A stretch of 64,000 bases of DNA. Source: Xylanibacillus composti (GTDB taxonomy: Bacteria; Bacillota; Bacilli; Paenibacillales; K13). The stretch is taken from positions 1 to 64,000 of the forward strand of contig NZ_BOVK01000025.1 in the NCBI RefSeq assembly GCF_018403685.1, read 5' to 3'. The notes under the pieces were generated by a model. That model had not been told where the DNA came from. It made no database searches and was given only the letters and a program-made list of their open reading frames with translations. This document shows positions 25,881 to 37,308 of the stretch, piece after piece (within the stretch, counting starts at the first letter, position 1; every line of letters begins with the position of its first letter). The position numbers and the translations under genes were made by a program.

Positions 25881-26870
25881 TCACAAAGTGTCCGGTATAT
25901 GGCAGAATACATATCGCGTTGCTTCCGACCATGCATAGGAATCGCGATAATCCCAGTAGCGGCGCCTGCTGTTGACCGTGTGCGCATTCACCAGCGGCAT
26001 GCCCTGAGCATCGAACCCGGTGACGATCGTACTATGCTGAAACCGCCCATCGCCGTCCCAGTCGTAGATGATGACATCGCCCACTTCAAGCTGGGAAGCT
26101 TCCTCGACGATGTCAGCGCGCAAGCCGCTCTTCGCTGTGCCCAGATACCAGCGCAGGCTGTTGGAGACAGACCAGCTGAAGCTCCACTGGTCGCCGCTGC
26201 CGCCGGCATGCTTATACCACCAGCCAGAAGCCCTATTGCCAGTATAATTCATGGGCGCCCCGCCTGCATAGAGGCACTGGGAAACATAATTAGTGCAATC
26301 AACGTCGAATGCCCGGAATTCCGGATTATGCTGATCCCACCACAAATCTGCATATTCCAAGACCTTGCGTCGGTCGTACGGCTTGCTCCTCGTCTGAGAG
26401 GAAAGGACAGCTTGATTCAGATAAGGCGTGCTGCCCGCCTTTTCCTTGGGCTTTTGCGCTACCCCGGGAGAAGGAAGCGGAGCCCTCCGTTCCACCTCCA
26501 TCGGTGTAACGCGCGCAATCTGCCAGATTCCTCCCGAGCGGGACAGCACCACCCGTTCCCGTTCAACCCGCTCATCCCGGAATCCCTGGCCGGATTGCTT
26601 GTATGTGATACAGCTGCGCAGAGCTATCTGAGCAGCCAGCCGTTCATCCTGTGCGAATATATCTTCAATACGCAGGCGCGTCTCCGCTTCCACCGGTTCA
26701 ACCAGCCGCTGCTTGTCGCGCTCCGCCCTATAATGCAATCGCTTCTCCTGCTTCCGTCTGTAGACGCTGTCACCGCAGACGGCGGACAATGGCTCTGCGC
26801 GATTTTCGCACAGCATCCGATTGCGGGCCTCTGCGTAGTCCCGAAGCACTTGTTTCCATTGCTCTGCCAT
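25881..26870 (-). CDS. Predicted amidase-domain protein (Amidase_6 type)
   Basis: 329 residues from the ATG at 26870. The N-terminal half is charged and helical. The C-terminal half (about 175-329) carries YDRRKVLEYADLWW, the catalytic-looking DCTNYVSQCL (Cys nucleophile) and FQHSTIVTGF (His), the pattern of the putative amidase domain found in Bacillus and Paenibacillus wall-associated proteins. No signal peptide is visible, so the location is unclear; it may act inside the forming spore. Enzymatic activity is predicted only from the motif. Confidence 0.75.
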   Translation of the reverse strand: MAEQWKQVLRDYAEARNRMLCENRAEPLSAVCGDSVYRRKQEKRLHYRAERDKQRLVEPVEAETRLRIEDIFAQDERLAAQIALRSCITYKQSGQGFRDERVERERVVLSRSGGIWQIARVTPMEVERRAPLPSPGVAQKPKEKAGSTPYLNQAVLSSQTRSKPYDRRKVLEYADLWWDQHNPEFRAFDVDCTNYVSQCLYAGGAPMNYTGNRASGWWYKHAGGSGDQWSFSWSVSNSLRWYLGTAKSGLRADIVEEASQLEVGDVIIYDWDGDGRFQHSTIVTGFDAQGMPLVNAHTVNSRRRYWDYRDSYAWSEATRYVFCHIPDTL

Positions 26871-26986
26871 CCGAATCCCCCCGGTACGGCCCCGGCCCAA
26901 AAGCGCCCGGCAGCCGCAGAAGATTGACGATTTCATCTTCACTACTATATGAAGAAACAGAACCGTTCATGAGGGGAAAAAAGACC

Positions 26987-27015
26987 TTTACCAACCGAAG
27001 CGAAAAGAGTATACT
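26987..27015 (+). promoter_or_regulatory. Sigma-A promoter of acnA
   Basis: TTTACC (26987-26992), 17 bases, TATACT (27010-27015). Confidence 0.75.
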
Positions 27016-27041
27016 TGTATTGCTGAGAAATATGAAATCGG

Positions 27042-27058
27042 GTTTCACCAGATGAAAC
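27042..27058. promoter_or_regulatory. Putative IclR operator in the acnA leader
   Basis: Palindrome GTTTCA-CCAGA-TGAAAC about 20 to 37 bases past the expected transcription start. The same arms with the same 5-base spacer occur at 30673-30689 before the iclR gene. An extra TGAAA (27033-27037) forms a second, overlapping inverted pair. Confidence 0.6.
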
Positions 27059-27080
27059 TAAGCAAGGAGGCGGAAACATA

Positions 27081-29798
<2,718 letters not shown>

Positions 29799-29847
29799 AG
29801 CATCTGCATAACAGCCGGATCGGGCGCGCGCCCGGCCCGGCATACGA

Positions 29848-29897
29848 AAAGGGACGATCCGTTCCCGCCATTTCCATGGCAGGGGGATCGTCCCTTT
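29848..29897. terminator. Shared terminator acnA / iclR
   Basis: AAAGGGACGATCC (29848-29860) pairs perfectly with GGATCGTCCCTTT (29885-29897). It overlaps the last bases of the converging iclR gene. The T-run is short on the plus strand. Confidence 0.8.
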
Positions 29898-30639
29898 ACT
29901 TTACCATCTTGCCCATGCGGACCGCAGCTTCCTTGATCACTTCCGCATGCTCCTTCATCTTGTCCACGGTCAGGCGATTGGCCGGCCCTGATACGGACAG
30001 CGCCGCAACCAGCCTGCCCGATCGATTAAGGATCGGAGCCGCTACAGCCGCCGCTCCCTGCTCCCGTTCCTCTACGCTTGTCGCAAAGCCCGAAGCGCGT
30101 ATGTCGAGCAGCTGCCGCTCATAGGCATTCCTATCGATGGATTGCGGCCAGGTCGGGCTGTTGAACAGGCTCTCGCGGTCCACAGCGTCCGCATACGCCA
30201 CCAGCACCTTGCTGGAGGCGCCCACATACAGCGGCAGCCGCACGCCTACTGGCGCTACCCTGCGAATGGCCTGGCTGCTCTGCACGGCCTGTATCCGAAT
30301 TCGCTCATGGCCGTCCCGCACATACAGGCTGATCGTCTCGCCAATGATATCGCGCAGCCGTTCCATCTCCGGCAGCAGTACAATCGCCGGATCATCCGCC
30401 TGGGACAAATTCGCCGAGAGCTCCCACAGCCGGAAGCCGAGCCGGTATTTCTCGCTTTCTGCGTCGCGGATAACGAAACCCTTATGCTCCAAGGAAGCGA
30501 GCAGCCGGTAAGCCGTGCTCTTGTGCAGGCCTACACGCATAGCAATTTCTGTCAAAGTCAATTCATTCGCATCCGTGAAGCAAAGCAATATATCCAATGC
30601 CCGCTCAACCGCGCGGACCGTCACTTTTCCCTCTTCCAC
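29896..30639 (-). CDS. IclR-family transcriptional regulator
   Basis: 247 residues. An N-terminal winged helix (VRAVERALDILLCF, LTLTEIAMRVGLHKSTAYRLLASLEHKGFV) precedes the IclR effector domain (GETISLYVRDG, LPLYVGASSKVLVAY, REQGAAAVAAPI). Such proteins sense small carboxylates or aromatic acids. GTG start at 30639 with GGGGGA upstream. The palindrome just downstream of its own -10 suggests autorepression, and the matching site at acnA suggests it controls aconitase. Effector unknown. Confidence 0.9.
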   Translation of the reverse strand: MEEGKVTVRAVERALDILLCFTDANELTLTEIAMRVGLHKSTAYRLLASLEHKGFVIRDAESEKYRLGFRLWELSANLSQADDPAIVLLPEMERLRDIIGETISLYVRDGHERIRIQAVQSSQAIRRVAPVGVRLPLYVGASSKVLVAYADAVDRESLFNSPTWPQSIDRNAYERQLLDIRASGFATSVEEREQGAAAVAAPILNRSGRLVAALSVSGPANRLTVDKMKEHAEVIKEAAVRMGKMVK

Positions 30640-30672
30640 GGCAATCCCCCGTTTTCCCAGTGGCCTCCGTTC

Positions 30673-30731
30673 GTTTCACGTAATGAAACCGTGTTACATC
30701 TAGTATAACCAACAGAGCGGCAATCTGTCTA
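30673..30731 (-). promoter_or_regulatory. iclR promoter with palindromic operator
   Basis: On the minus strand TAGACA (30726-30731), 18 bases, TATACT (30702-30707). The perfect palindrome GTTTCA-CGTAA-TGAAAC (30673-30689) lies directly after the -10, placing it at the transcription start. Confidence 0.65.
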
Positions 30732-30834
30732 CCTAAGCTTTCGATGTCGACGCCTGCCTGGACACAAAATTTGGTAGGCAGCCGTTCCGCGGCGGGCGGG
30801 CGTGACCTCCGCAGGCATCAGTCAGCTGCATGCG

Positions 30835-30858
30835 AAATGCAGGAAACTACCTGCATTT
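30835..30858. repeat. Intergenic hairpin
   Basis: AAATGCAGG (30835-30843) pairs with CCTGCATTT (30850-30858) around a 6-base loop, with further GCG/CGC pairing outside. No T-run follows. The rest of 30732-30922 shows no gene. Confidence 0.6.
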
Positions 30859-30922
30859 AATTCGCCCGCCTGCGAACCGGCGAACACGGCTGGTCTCAAT
30901 CTCCCACAATTTCCAGCAACCC

Positions 30923-30954
30923 AAAAAAAAACCGCCCGGTTTCAAACCGGACGG
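30923..30954 (-). terminator. Terminator of folE
   Basis: On the minus strand CCGTCCGGTTT and AAACCGGGCGG (30932-30954) form a stem with a one- to three-base loop, followed by nine T. Confidence 0.9.
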
Positions 30955-30981
30955 TGTGACTCAACGCGTATCCGTGCAAGA

Positions 30982-31575
30982 CTAGTCCTTCACCAAAGAC
31001 AAAAACTCTGAGCGCAGCGCCGCATTGGAGCGAAAATGGCCCCGCACCGCAGAAGTGACGGTCTTGCTGCCTGGCTTCTTGACTCCGCGTGCGCACATGC
31101 ACAGATGCTCGCCTTCGACGATGACCATCACGCCTTGCGGCTGCAGCACTTCCTCAAGAATGTCCGCGATCTCGGACGTGATGCGTTCTTGTACCTGCAA
31201 ACGGCGGGTCACCGCATCTACGAGCCTAGCAAATTTGCTGAGTCCCGCGATCTTGCCGCTTGGCAAATACCCGATATGCACCTTGCCGAAGAACGGCGCC
31301 ATATGATGCTCGCATTGGCTGTAGTAGACAATGTCCTTAACGATAACAAGCTCCTCGTGCTGCTCATCGAACGTAACGCCGAGCGCATCGCGCGGATCTA
31401 CCTCATAGCCCGCAAAAATCTCCTCGTACATCCGCGTCACTCTGGCCGGCGTTTCGAGCAGCCCTTCCCGGTCGACATCTTCTCCGATCAGCCGGAGAAT
31501 TTCCCTAACGTGGCCTTCTATCAATTCCCGATTGCCGGTAACTTTGCTGTTCTTGTAATCTTTGATCCCCGCCAT
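30982..31575 (-). CDS. folE: GTP cyclohydrolase I
   Basis: 197 residues. The zinc ligands Cys88 and His91 (QCEHH) and Cys159 (EHLCMCARG) are all present, with the GTP-binding segment SKFARLVD. It converts GTP to dihydroneopterin triphosphate for folate synthesis, and for queuosine; a queuosine gene (queG) lies 1.6 kb away on the same strand but not in the same unit. The retained zinc ligands show the classical FolE-I type. Confidence 0.95.
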   Translation of the reverse strand: MAGIKDYKNSKVTGNRELIEGHVREILRLIGEDVDREGLLETPARVTRMYEEIFAGYEVDPRDALGVTFDEQHEELVIVKDIVYYSQCEHHMAPFFGKVHIGYLPSGKIAGLSKFARLVDAVTRRLQVQERITSEIADILEEVLQPQGVMVIVEGEHLCMCARGVKKPGSKTVTSAVRGHFRSNAALRSEFLSLVKD

Positions 31576-31683
31576 TTCTCTTCCCTCCTGTTCTCCTCTT
31601 CCGCATCAAGCTGTCTCTCTTATTCTCGTTATCTTGACGTCTGCCTGTACGCACAATATGGCAGTCCAACTAACCTGGAACAC

Positions 31684-31902
31684 TTATCTGCGGGGAAACT
31701 TCTGATGCTTCATAGCCTGCTGCATTTTATTTAATTGCTGCTTGTTTACGTTATAGCCCATTTGGCGAGCCATCTGCTGCAGCATTTTCGGATCGCTTTG
31801 CATCTTCTCAATTTGCTTGCGCAAATACATCGTGCCGATAAAAAAACCGGCGACCGCTCCTACTATAAGCGTAATGACAGAAACAATAACTGTGGTCCAC
31901 AT
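31684..31902 (-). CDS. UPF0154 (YneF-like) small membrane protein
   Basis: 72 residues from the ATG at 31902, preceded by GGAG at 8 bases; the GTG at 31911 lacks a ribosome site. One N-terminal membrane helix with a Gly-rich face (VGAVAGFFIG) is followed by YLRKQIEKMQSDPKMLQQMARQMGYN, which is diagnostic for the YneF family. Function unknown; single gene. Confidence 0.88.
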   Translation of the reverse strand: MWTTVIVSVITLIVGAVAGFFIGTMYLRKQIEKMQSDPKMLQQMARQMGYNVNKQQLNKMQQAMKHQKFPRR

Positions 31903-32019
31903 GCTCTTCACTCCATTTCACAAATCAACTGGTCGGCTGGTCCTAAACATCATAGCATGTTCAATAAGGGGATTCAATCCCATAACCGCTGCCAAAACTG
32001 GCGCCGTATACGCCCCCTG

Positions 32020-33045
32020 TCAGGACAGAACCCCTTCGATGAAGACAGTAGGCTGCTTGGCAAGATCCACTTCCTTCACCTCCATCGACTCATCCCGGTC
32101 CTGCTTCACTACCCGAATGACCGGCCTGCCGGGAAGGCCTCTGTGCTGGCCTACTACTACGCCGGTTTCCTTCGTGGATAGGCGAACTGAAATTCCTGTC
32201 GGATAGATGGAGACAATGCGCAAAAACTCAATCAACACATCCCGATCCAGCTTCGTTCCCGATAATGCCATTAATCGTTCGCATGCTTCATGCGGCATAA
32301 GGGGCCTGCCATTCTGCTCCTCGAACAGCAAATTGTCGTACATGTTGGCAACAGCGACAATTTTCGCGTACAGATGAATTTCGCCTTCCTCCAGCCCGCG
32401 AGGCGAGCCGCTCCCATCGAGCGCCTCATGATGCTGCAGGGCAATATGGGCGACAACCAGGCTCTGCTCCCGCTTAATGATATCGAAGCCTCGCCAGGTA
32501 TGGTGGTTGCGCGTACTCGGATCATCGTGTTCCGGCTGTATCCCGACCTTGCCGACATCGTGCAGCAGCGCCCCGATAGCAAGCTCCTTCAGCTGTTGGG
32601 CGTTCAGCCCCAGATTCATTCCTGTCATCACGGACATCATGCATACATTCAGCGCGTGCAGATACTGCCGATTGTCTTCCGTTCGAATATCGCTCAACTG
32701 GACCAGTACATCCTGGTTTGCCATGATTTCCTCGAGCAGCCCGTCAATGCCGACACTCAGGCTGCGATCGCTGAACGATTTGCCCGATCGGATCGAATCG
32801 AACATTTCCCCAAGCTTTTTCGTCATTTTCCGCTTTGTCTCCTCGGAAATGACCTCCTCGATTTCCACGTCCGCATACTGTTCATCCTTAATATAGAGCA
32901 TCTCTACGCCAATCCTTCGCAGCGTATTGATCATATAGACGGTAAGCTCAATATTTTCCGATAACAGTACATTTCCATTTGCCGAAAAGATCGAGCGTCC
33001 CAAAATCTGACCCGGTTCAATATCCTCCACATGAACGTATCTCAT
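32020..33045 (-). CDS. HD-GYP-type domain protein, degenerate GYP loop
   Basis: 341 residues. The N-terminal 60-120 residues are a small mixed domain. The HD domain carries LLHDVGKVG (His162-Asp163), HHTWRGFDII (181-190) and QHHEALDGSG (204-213), so the metal ligands are present. The loop that should read DGxGYP reads DGSGSP: the Tyr is Ser. HD-GYP enzymes hydrolyse c-di-GMP to GMP; the change may alter substrate or rate. It is one of two c-di-GMP-related proteins in the window. Monocistronic. Confidence 0.82.
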   Translation of the reverse strand: MRYVHVEDIEPGQILGRSIFSANGNVLLSENIELTVYMINTLRRIGVEMLYIKDEQYADVEIEEVISEETKRKMTKKLGEMFDSIRSGKSFSDRSLSVGIDGLLEEIMANQDVLVQLSDIRTEDNRQYLHALNVCMMSVMTGMNLGLNAQQLKELAIGALLHDVGKVGIQPEHDDPSTRNHHTWRGFDIIKREQSLVVAHIALQHHEALDGSGSPRGLEEGEIHLYAKIVAVANMYDNLLFEEQNGRPLMPHEACERLMALSGTKLDRDVLIEFLRIVSIYPTGISVRLSTKETGVVVGQHRGLPGRPVIRVVKQDRDESMEVKEVDLAKQPTVFIEGVLS

Positions 33046-33151
33046 GTCAACCCTCTCTTTTCCAGGCTAACGCCTTTTCGCTATTTGCCACATATCCGCC
33101 ACAGAAAAATCATGTCTCCCTCTACCGCATAAAAACTCCAACATCAGAAGC

Positions 33152-34330
33152 TTACTTCAGAGCCCCTTCCCCGGTCTTCTGCGCCGCCATGCTGGCAAGC
33201 GCCCGCTGAATGGCTGCACGCACTTCCGGCTCCTGTTCCTTGCCGGCCGCTTCGTTCAGTGCCGTTTCCGCCTCGGTGCCGCCAATCTGGCCTAGCGCCC
33301 ATGCGCTTGTTTCACGCAGCACCGGACGCTCGTCCTTCTGCAGGATGCGGATGAGTTCCGGAATGGCGGTACGGTCCTTGAAGTTGCCCAACGCAATCAC
33401 CGCATTGCGCTGAATCGGCTTCTTGCCCCGCCATGCGGCGGCGCTTGTCCCGAAACGCTCTTTGAATTCGCGATTGCTCAGCGTGAGCAACGGCTTGAGC
33501 AGCGGCTTCGCAATGTCAGGATCGGGTCTAAGCTCCTCATGATGATCCCAATGCTTCCCTTTGTTATGCGGACATACAATCTGGCACGTATCGCAGCCAT
33601 AGAGGCGATTGCCGATCTTCTTCTTCATCTCGTCGCTGACGGACTCCTTCGTCTGCGTCAAGAAGGAGACACAGCTTCCTGCATGCAGCTGTCCGGGGCC
33701 GACCAATGCGCCAGTCGGACAGGCGTCAATGCAAAGGGTACAGTCGCCGCACTGCTCGGTCACCGGCGTGTCCGGCGGAAAGGGGAGATTGGTGATCAAC
33801 TCCCCCAAATACACCCATGATCCGAACTCCGGGGTAATGACCGCGCAATTTTTCCCGGTCCAGCCAATGCCCGCCCGTTCCGCAACGGCCCGGTCGACGA
33901 GTGCGCCCGTATCGACCATGGACACCGTTCGCGCCTCGGGAATGCGATCCTGGATCCAAGCCTCCAGCTTGGTCAGGCGGTCGCGCAGCACCTTGTGATA
34001 GTCCTCCCCCCAGGCCGAACGCGAAAGGATGCCGCGGTAGGCGCCTGGCTCTGAGCGGGGAGGGTTTTTCATCTTGGACGGATAGGCCACCGCAATAGAC
34101 AAAATCGACCTCGGGTCCTCATGGCTCAACTCCGGTCTCGTTCGCTTCTCCAGATCCGGCTCCTCGAAGCCCGACTCTCTCCCCAATTCCCGATGCCGCT
34201 CCAGTATGCCCTTCAGCGTCGTGAACGGTTCCGCCGAAGCAAATCCGAGCTTGTCTATGCCAAGCTCCGGCGCTTTCGCCCGCAGCTCCTCCTTTAACGC
34301 CTGCCAATCCCGGCTTTGCCATTCCGCCAT
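33152..34330 (-). CDS. queG: Epoxyqueuosine reductase
   Basis: 392 residues. A cobalamin-binding N-terminal half (VDTGALVDRAVAERAGIGWTGKN) is followed by two 4Fe-4S motifs, CGDCTLCIDACPTGA and GCDTCQIVCPHNKG, and a C-terminal HEAT-like repeat domain. It catalyses the last step of queuosine formation in tRNA. The ATG at 34330 follows GGAGGGGG; an ATG six codons earlier overlaps that ribosome site. It follows rnhA by 46 bases and is the last gene of the operon. Confidence 0.94.
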   Translation of the reverse strand: MAEWQSRDWQALKEELRAKAPELGIDKLGFASAEPFTTLKGILERHRELGRESGFEEPDLEKRTRPELSHEDPRSILSIAVAYPSKMKNPPRSEPGAYRGILSRSAWGEDYHKVLRDRLTKLEAWIQDRIPEARTVSMVDTGALVDRAVAERAGIGWTGKNCAVITPEFGSWVYLGELITNLPFPPDTPVTEQCGDCTLCIDACPTGALVGPGQLHAGSCVSFLTQTKESVSDEMKKKIGNRLYGCDTCQIVCPHNKGKHWDHHEELRPDPDIAKPLLKPLLTLSNREFKERFGTSAAAWRGKKPIQRNAVIALGNFKDRTAIPELIRILQKDERPVLRETSAWALGQIGGTEAETALNEAAGKEQEPEVRAAIQRALASMAAQKTGEGALK

Positions 34331-34376
34331 GACTCCCCCTCCTTTCACTCGTCATTTCTTCTCTGCGGCTGTCTGA

Positions 34377-34820
34377 TCAGGAATGGGCCAATTGCTTGTA
34401 TGCTCTAACGGCAAGCTCGTCACATCGGTTGTTCCAGGGGTTGTCACTGTGTCCTTTGACCTTAATATACTCGACTTGATGGGGTTTCATTGCCTCCAGC
34501 AGCGCTTTCCACAGATCTTGATTTTCCACGGGCTGGTTCTTGCTGTTCTTCCATCCCCGCTTCTCCCAATTCACATGCCACTTCTGCTGAAAACAATTCA
34601 CCACATAGGCGGAATCGCTGTAAACCTTAACGCGGCAAGGCTCCTTCAGACGGGACAGCGCCTCGACCACCGCCCGAATTTCCATCCGGTTGTTCGTCGT
34701 ATGCTTCTCTGCGCCGGAAAGCTCCTTCTGATGCTCTCCATACATAAGAATAGCGCCCCACCCTCCGGGACCGGGGTTTCCGGAGCAGGCGCCGTCTGTA
34801 TAGATCGTCACTTCTTTCAT
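34377..34820 (-). CDS. rnhA: Ribonuclease HI
   Basis: 147 residues. The catalytic acids Asp9 (YTDGACSGNPG), Glu47 (NRMEIRA), Asp69 (YSDSAYV) and Asp134 (RCDELAV), plus His124, are all in place, so it should be active. It removes RNA from RNA-DNA hybrids. The ATG at 34820 overlaps the signal peptidase stop codon as TAATG, with GGAGG 6 bases upstream. Confidence 0.95.
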   Translation of the reverse strand: MKEVTIYTDGACSGNPGPGGWGAILMYGEHQKELSGAEKHTTNNRMEIRAVVEALSRLKEPCRVKVYSDSAYVVNCFQQKWHVNWEKRGWKNSKNQPVENQDLWKALLEAMKPHQVEYIKVKGHSDNPWNNRCDELAVRAYKQLAHS

Positions 34821-35386
34821 TAGAGGCCTCCTATATGTGTGATCGGCCACACGATAAACTCCGCTCTGCCAATGATGCTCTTTTTCTGTACAGAACCGAA
34901 AATCCGGCTGTCCAAGCTGCCGCTCCGATGCCGGTTGTCTCCCATAACAAAGTATTCTCCTTCCGGCACTACGGTTTTCGCTACATCCCCGTCTTCAATC
35001 ATGGTGTCAACATACGATTCATAATACACCTCATCATTGACATAAAGTCGTCCATCCTTCACTTCAATCGTATCGCCCGGCACGCCAATCACTCGTTTGA
35101 CCAGCAGCAGGTCGCTGTTTTCCCGCGGATCCTTCAGCACCACGATGTCGCCGCGGTCGGGCTCGCTCCAATAATACAGGGCGCGATTGACGAACAGCCG
35201 CTCCTCATTTTGCAGCGTAGGCTCCATCGATTGCCCTTCTACTATAGACAGGCTGAACACGAATTGATGGACAAACATCACAATCAGCAAAGCTGCTACG
35301 ATCGATTTGCCCCAATCCCACAGCTCGCGCATCAGCTTCGAGCCGGGGTCTGGCAATCCTCTTTTTTCTTTCACTTGTTCATTCAT
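34820..35386 (-). CDS. sip: Type I signal peptidase
   Basis: 188 residues. One N-terminal membrane anchor (about 28-47) and the S26 Ser/Lys dyad: Ser53 in GQSMEPTL and Lys97 in LLVKRVIGVPGD; also VMGDNRHRSGSLDSR. It cleaves signal peptides on the outer membrane face. The ATG at 35386 overlaps the DUF402 gene by ATGA, and the last base is shared with rnhA's start, so three genes are translationally linked. Confidence 0.94.
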   Translation of the reverse strand: MNEQVKEKRGLPDPGSKLMRELWDWGKSIVAALLIVMFVHQFVFSLSIVEGQSMEPTLQNEERLFVNRALYYWSEPDRGDIVVLKDPRENSDLLLVKRVIGVPGDTIEVKDGRLYVNDEVYYESYVDTMIEDGDVAKTVVPEGEYFVMGDNRHRSGSLDSRIFGSVQKKSIIGRAEFIVWPITHIGGL

Positions 35387-35940
35387 TCCGGCACCTCTGG
35401 GAAATAAGTTCGCCACACCCGATAGTACTCCTGCAAGCGATTGTCGCCAAACGGTGGATTCCCCGAAGCGATATGGGCACGGAGCGCCTGCAATCCGCTC
35501 TGCACCTTGTCTTCCACCGTCGATGAATAATGATATTGTCTCTTGTGAATCTCATATTCATGCTCATCCAGCAGCTGTGTTTCGCCACTCGGCCAGACAA
35601 CCACATCCAAATCATAATCAATGTAGGTCATCGTATGGTTCGCTTGGTCGTGATAAGGCGGTGAAGCGATATTGCAATAATACCGCACGCCGCCCTCTTC
35701 AAGCAGCGCTACAATATTGTACCAGCATTGCGGGATAAAAAATGAAATTCCCGGAACCCGGCTCGTCCACTCCTTGCCGTCCGCCTCAATGATGCGGGTG
35801 TGGCAGTTAATGAACACATACATGTCCCGGTACTCGGGATCCAGCATTTCCGGTGGAATGCGCCAATTCACGAGCCAGGTGCGGTGCAGATGCCCGTCGT
35901 GTTTGAAGCTTTTGATTTGATAAGACGTGTAAGGTCTCAT
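35383..35940 (-). CDS. DUF402 nucleoside tri-/diphosphatase
   Basis: 185 residues beginning MRPYTSYQIKSFKHDGHLHRTW. Motifs YYCNIASPP, YIDYDLDVVVWP and LLDEHEYEIHKRQ match the DUF402 fold, whose acidic residues bind Mg2+ and hydrolyse nucleoside tri- and diphosphates in staphylococcal and Bacillus (YgaC) members. The ATG at 35940 has GGAAA upstream; the open frame beyond it runs through repeats and is not coding. First gene of the operon with sip, rnhA and queG. Confidence 0.88.
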   Translation of the reverse strand: MRPYTSYQIKSFKHDGHLHRTWLVNWRIPPEMLDPEYRDMYVFINCHTRIIEADGKEWTSRVPGISFFIPQCWYNIVALLEEGGVRYYCNIASPPYHDQANHTMTYIDYDLDVVVWPSGETQLLDEHEYEIHKRQYHYSSTVEDKVQSGLQALRAHIASGNPPFGDNRLQEYYRVWRTYFPEVPE

Positions 35941-36024
35941 GACGCTTTCCTTTCCCAAACTTGGCTTATTAATAGAAAAGCATATCTTCCCGCCGATTGC
36001 AACGGCAAAAAGATATGCAATGCG

Positions 36025-36180
36025 CCCGCGAAAGTGAAGCGCTGCCTCGCAGTCATTCCGGTACTTCCGCGGGGCCCGACAGAAACCCTTGCACCCAAAA
36101 AAGTGAAGCAAAGCGCTGCAGCGTATGCCGAATCCTTTTTCGGGGCCCGAGGCCATCATACCCGCGAAGTGAAGCTTTGC
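36025..36180. repeat. Degenerate tandem repeat, about 69-base period
   Basis: The block (A/G)AAGTGAAGC occurs at 36031, 36100 and 36166, and CGGGGCCCGA at 36070 and 36141. Distances are 69, 66 and 71 bases, about two and a half copies. It lies directly upstream of the DUF402 operon, in an open frame that repeats the residues LHF-x-G on the minus strand. Confidence 0.65.
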
Positions 36181-36240
36181 GGAGAGACTTTTATTGGCGT
36201 ATGAGCAGCTAAACCTTGCCCAATGCAACTAATGGTACTC

Positions 36241-36428
36241 CTACTATTTATTAATGGTAGTAAACTCAATCATTGTCGAGGTTTTTGCTCTCATTCAGCT
36301 AGTTTATAACCTAATTACCATTAATAATCACGTCAGCTTCCTCTAATAATAGTAAAAGGGTAATAAAGCTGACGTCTCACACTCGAATCCCCCGAAACAG
36401 TAACTTTCCTACCATAAATTTATAGTAG
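36241..36428. repeat. AT-rich element with 20-base terminal inverted repeats
   Basis: The left end (36241-36260, CTACTAT...ATGGTAG) and right end (36409-36428, CTACCAT...ATAGTAG) are inverted copies with 3 mismatches in 20. Inside are two further perfect inverted pairs: 36249-36259/36316-36326 (11 bases) and 36330-36339/36366-36375 (ACGTCAGCTT, 10 bases). The stretch is AT-rich in a GC-rich setting and has no ORF, as in a MITE-like insertion. A clear target duplication was not found. Confidence 0.5.
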
Positions 36429-36581
36429 TAGGTAATGAACTCGCCCGGAGTCACCGCTCCCCTTCTATCAACCGAGCTGACCAGACACCCGGCAATTGCG
36501 GAACAATGCGGCAGCAATCGGAATAACAGCCCGGCATGATGCCTCGTGTCTCCTAAGCGGCATGGCAGGCCAGGAAGAAAA

Positions 36582-36659
36582 AAATAGCGTCGACTTTTGA
36601 CCGCTCATTCCCTGCCCGCCCGGTCACGCATACTTTCGACGAATAGCTGAACGCTATTT
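36582..36659. repeat. Nested inverted repeats in the 35.9-36.8 kb gap
   Basis: AAATAGCGT (36582-36590) pairs with ACGCTATTT (36651-36659), and TGACCG (36598-36603) pairs with CGGTCA (36621-36626) inside. CGTCGA/TCGACG offers an alternative. It could be a structured transcript end or an unknown RNA; the remaining part of 36429-36778 shows no gene. Confidence 0.4.
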
Positions 36660-36778
36660 GCCGAAATGCATGTCAACACGCAGTAATAAGATCCAAAAGC
36701 AACGCTATCGATATTCATGCGAAATGCCAAATTCCGTGCAAGGCAACAAGCCGGCAAGAAACGCTCAACCTTGGTTAC

Positions 36779-37201
36779 CTACCCGTTCACAATCGTCAAT
36801 TTCTCAAAGCTGTGGAAGAAATCCCGCGCGCGATATCCCAAGGACTCGTACCAAGGGAGAATCATCTCGTTATGCTTGTCCATGCTGATCATAATGCGGC
36901 TGACTTGTCTCTTCTCAAATCTGTCTCTCATAGCGGTGGTCAGCTTGGTGCCAATACCCATGCGCTGATAATCCGGATGTACCGCTACCCGGTAATAATA
37001 ACCGCGGCCTTCATCGATGGTGCCAATCATGACGCCTACTACCTGATCGTCCTGAACAGCTACCATAATCAATTCGCTGTCCCAATACAACTGCCGTCCA
37101 AGAGCAGCCATCGTGTCTTCACAACATTCCTCGGACAAAACTTCATTCAACAATGCTGAAACAGGTGCGTAGTCAGATAATTGAAATGCGCGAACGAACA
37201 T
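36779..37201 (-). CDS. GNAT family N-acetyltransferase
   Basis: 140 residues from the ATG at 37201. Acetyl-CoA-binding motif A reads YYYRVAVHPDYQRMGIGTKL, preceded by VVGVMIGTIDEGRG and followed by WYESLGYRARDFFHSFEKL. The substrate cannot be read from the sequence. A 16-codon upstream extension lacks a ribosome site; GGGGGAAA precedes the chosen ATG. Single gene. Confidence 0.88.
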   Translation of the reverse strand: MFVRAFQLSDYAPVSALLNEVLSEECCEDTMAALGRQLYWDSELIMVAVQDDQVVGVMIGTIDEGRGYYYRVAVHPDYQRMGIGTKLTTAMRDRFEKRQVSRIMISMDKHNEMILPWYESLGYRARDFFHSFEKLTIVNG

Positions 37202-37308
37202 CTGGTTTCCCCCGTGACTATTGAATTCGGTTTCTCTATTATACGACAATTCGATGACAAATTCCTATAAAAATCTTAAAAAATCCTTCATATTCTCTCA
37301 TTTTCTCT

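Noticed and set aside
25860-26927. 355-codon frame opposite the amidase gene
   Set aside because: No domain; the opposite strand has the DCTNYVSQC and FQHSTIV motifs.
36025-36228. N-terminal extension of the DUF402 protein through the repeats
   Set aside because: The ATG at 35940 has a ribosome site and the normal family N-terminus; the extension is repeat-derived.
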